A stretch of DNA of 58,484 nt from a virus. A model generated the notes under the pieces. The model saw only the letters and a list, made by a program, of their open reading frames with translations. It searched no databases and was not told where the DNA came from. Within the stretch, counting starts at the first letter, position 1; every line of letters starts with the position of its first letter. The stretch covers positions 1 through 58,484 of the IMG/VR virus record IMGVR_UViG_3300047380_001405. One strand, written 5' to 3'. Below are positions 58,301-58,484 of the stretch, in pieces. A program made the position numbers and the translations under genes.

Positions 58301-58484
58301 TTGAAAATACTTTAGCTTCAAGTTGATCCTTAAACTGCTTCATTTTATTATCAGCAGCTTTGTTTTCTTCTATAATTTTGTTGTATTCTTCAATTTGTCT
58401 ATTCAATTTTTCAGGATAAGGCTGGTCTCCTAATAATTCAATCTGCTGCTCTATCCTTTTCTCCTCGTCCTGTAAGTAAGAATT
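52371..58484 (-). CDS. Giant polyvalent virion-type protein with zincin motif (N-terminus beyond window edge)
   Basis: The frame is open without interruption from 58484 to the stop at 52371 (2037 codons) and continues the frame of 1-837 across the cut, giving 2316 residues. G-H-E-A-F-H-A (about 876-880 of the joined protein, at 56682-56696) is an H-E-x-x-H zinc metalloprotease motif in a 120-residue domain. A ligand-binding-like region follows (about 1020-1340), then long helical blocks with hydrophobic stretches (ANPLFVLSNIPMDYQ near 1730). The last third resembles LPD-type domains of large polyvalent phage proteins. No transglycosylase motif is seen. Likely packaged and injected. Confidence 0.8.
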   Translation of the reverse strand, partial: NSYLQDEEKRIEQQIELLGDQPYPEKLNRQIEEYNKIIEENKAADNKMKQFKDQLEAKVFSIEAATANILSEKSKEGSPLGAMYNSFMMGVGSEASGAVDLMIDGMTYFSPRNGLSPKTYDRLKSEGKSEDEILDYARKYSKKQLLPEIRKGALEFAGVSSTTQEYMNKWEQTFFGGAFSGLAKSLPEMIGNKYTRILGFGLQASDAVSKEMENNPDFDGISETEKYAVKLPIAVINGVLENYGFRNIVNGSSLTKTVLSNILKTKSKKITAKTFTELADREIKSLLAKGAIRIGTGGLAEFETGALQEISDVTVKSLYNGVKDKKMFETPGSLTDFASQVLRSGAQEAIGGFVMATVPAALNGIRERKGYKLEQKLFDIIDDYVQNPEMIIYHEMQQRIALKKGAITKEEYDKNKKNLDYFKSISSKIPKNISPESRKESFDLLRERESLNEQKKGVDESMTAPFEERITEINNRLTEISKTAKTEEQQEQQPERKKKAPGRKRSYKKGMSPSLIDRGPYLMNEENEKSDILNRADNAEAALKDVGDGTRVFVYETQEDMVSSVPEADTDTKAIYVNKDNTIHIALDVATNDDVGHEAFHAAVLNAIKSDTELQALTKRMLDAVLTTKEGKEIYSDIQDLLTNYEESVQNEEALANILGKLSANYDKLTPSVKTQILQWINSVAKKLNLGTVFTDAATDAEVIDVLNRFQQKVTEGKRVDTKELEVLSEKINETAKPTGNKVNNLKDKPRKSILVDLGIKRHKGVESKVKDATIADIANKTVHLTFSDRLVGGFVQGKEYLGGILFPAITNSVWAANKKTSGSRIINSAVKNDDGYRYVTIAFGSTESHMSNNNMLSEAINLVEKSISQENISTEDAYKRVLKALSVKDTKSFKDEFTSLAEAKNAKSIADAIRKTIGSDNSTFEQRKSFLNTLLGNAKVPKNKFGNLPNFTELANELSEPLSVGHDYGDVISYVRTKGDLSLEEAKPGDPDYHPSYKFVIRSTEDVELLLLDKAYSAKDLFPFISSKNVGYENYVEKYGDQAKAKYLNWLGGGQMSTNVSEQVSEQAEPARVRKSKLTKEEQESLDRGNSIRKKNDQALKNTKQGFKTQMVKFLKNVFGEQLTDSQASIKRIYEGYDTLSKQNRVLNKIVNIAGAKGYATDVFQEYEEEILGGLKKSEISLLEMIVLSRRIIEINRNRLSRDGKKFKEYTGTDGYNTKESEAYLKSLSKDNPELFKKLNDRASKYFDMSRQMLKEMYDGGLLTSESYESIRQLEYMPIKTLKFVLENETENWSEDDIDSFSEKLGISSNGIMTLTENNERNIVQDLRYMMMLQVNMTKFRVAQNELLNAVYDDYVSRENKEDFNEFILDNPVIGKKTTGALKFKYDDAKIPLGYKEISFFKNGIKYKMVMKKEARNQLLNLKTKSLSPTVKSLLRLGSFSPILRFFATAANPLFVLSNIPMDYQNILLNSNIYGRSALFGALPLAKDFTLNFLRKIANTSEYRRIKREYFENGGKMLFMAEQANLTQNDIDKAKKFAKPFYSLVNYYGKAFGYLGDASELAFRLAVYERTKSKEISKFKKENGKLPSPEQLQDIKETATREAREVMDYNQGGTFSKSLDLVMPYTNASFLGLRRFYDGFRKNPKIFASKVVEMMAASAILHTGSLAMAMLAFDGDEEEKKRKLKDALEGLSEYERANYFVFFTGNKNKKGELEYYRIRKLPLLNVVFSISEQKVEQVMLGKEFDYSQSFKALRWSVPFFGGGRVESTVPILASGRALFDNKDVFYDQDIWRGPKDIPEYKKGLYDEKVEGIYKQIGEKMNLSPKKLKVAMEKIVTTPTTNPGLAIFYSVANGIVTKESDELKNLPKILGENSLKKFKRYTNSNLKRYKAKEEMTDQLIKAKGDEYSKDQEIKMMIRDEMSKEKPNYESFISKLESEIIKKYPADKYDQENKRQRFVKYINMEQNAEKGAQRVPYEVIDLFYEREIESQLIHLKYIYDNVSGGDPKEFVRYMNNAKELLDKSLPVKAIKVFLRDYK

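Overview
The window reads as one complete, circularly permuted genome of a tailed phage, most likely a podovirus-like phage of a marine Bacteroidetes/Flavobacteriia host. The minus-strand frame open from base 837 down to base 1 continues in register into the frame open from base 58484 down to 52371. Joined across the window ends they make one 2316-codon gene, so the ends are an arbitrary cut in a circle (or a circular map of a terminally redundant molecule). The host inference rests on an AT-rich genome, start codons without Shine-Dalgarno sequences but with A/T-rich leaders, boxes matching the Bacteroidetes -7 consensus TAnnTTTG, and a DUF3127-type SSB.

There are two divergent arms. The leftward (minus) arm runs from about 36.07 kb down to 1 and on through the cut to 52.37 kb. 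In transcription order it carries: radical SAM protein, GroEL, GroES and an HTH protein; a tightly packed block of very small basic, Cys-rich or membrane proteins, including a 25-residue CDGSH iron-sulfur protein; fibre and adhesin genes with an M15 endolysin and holin-like genes; putative TerS, then TerL, portal, scaffold and capsid (two intrinsic terminators flank the gene after the capsid gene); connector and tail-nozzle genes; poly-threonine and Cys-rich adhesins around a glycosyltransferase; an internal virion-like protein; and the giant polyvalent protein with a zincin motif. The rightward (plus) arm, 36.2-52.3 kb, carries a PD-(D/E)XK-like nuclease, a non-coding leader, an array of small early genes, a recombination cassette (annealing-type protein, lambda-exonuclease-like nuclease, SSB), a DnaA-domain-IV-like protein, a winged-helix protein, a primase-helicase, a metallophosphoesterase and a second PD-(D/E)XK nuclease. 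The arms converge at a terminator near 52.35 kb.

The most unusual part is 37.5-42.0 kb. Eight intergenic spacers carry the same exact 20-mer, ACGTCATATACTAATCTTAA, each placed right after a G/C-rich hairpin of variable sequence and ending 11-16 bases before a start codon. Just upstream of the first copy lies a strand with hammerhead ribozyme core boxes (CTGATGA ... GAAA) whose flanks are complementary to exactly this 20-mer. Stem III ACGT pairs with ACGT, the C after GT is the unpaired cleavage nucleotide, and stem I pairs 6 + 9 bp around a 5-nt bulge. The array ends with a textbook self-contained type III hammerhead (41934-41984) placed after the same kind of hairpin. I infer an RNA-processing system in which one hammerhead-like strand can serve many cleavage sites and cut an early polycistronic transcript into mRNAs with uniform 25-31 nt leaders and 3' hairpins. 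I know of no described system of this kind, but I could not search the literature.
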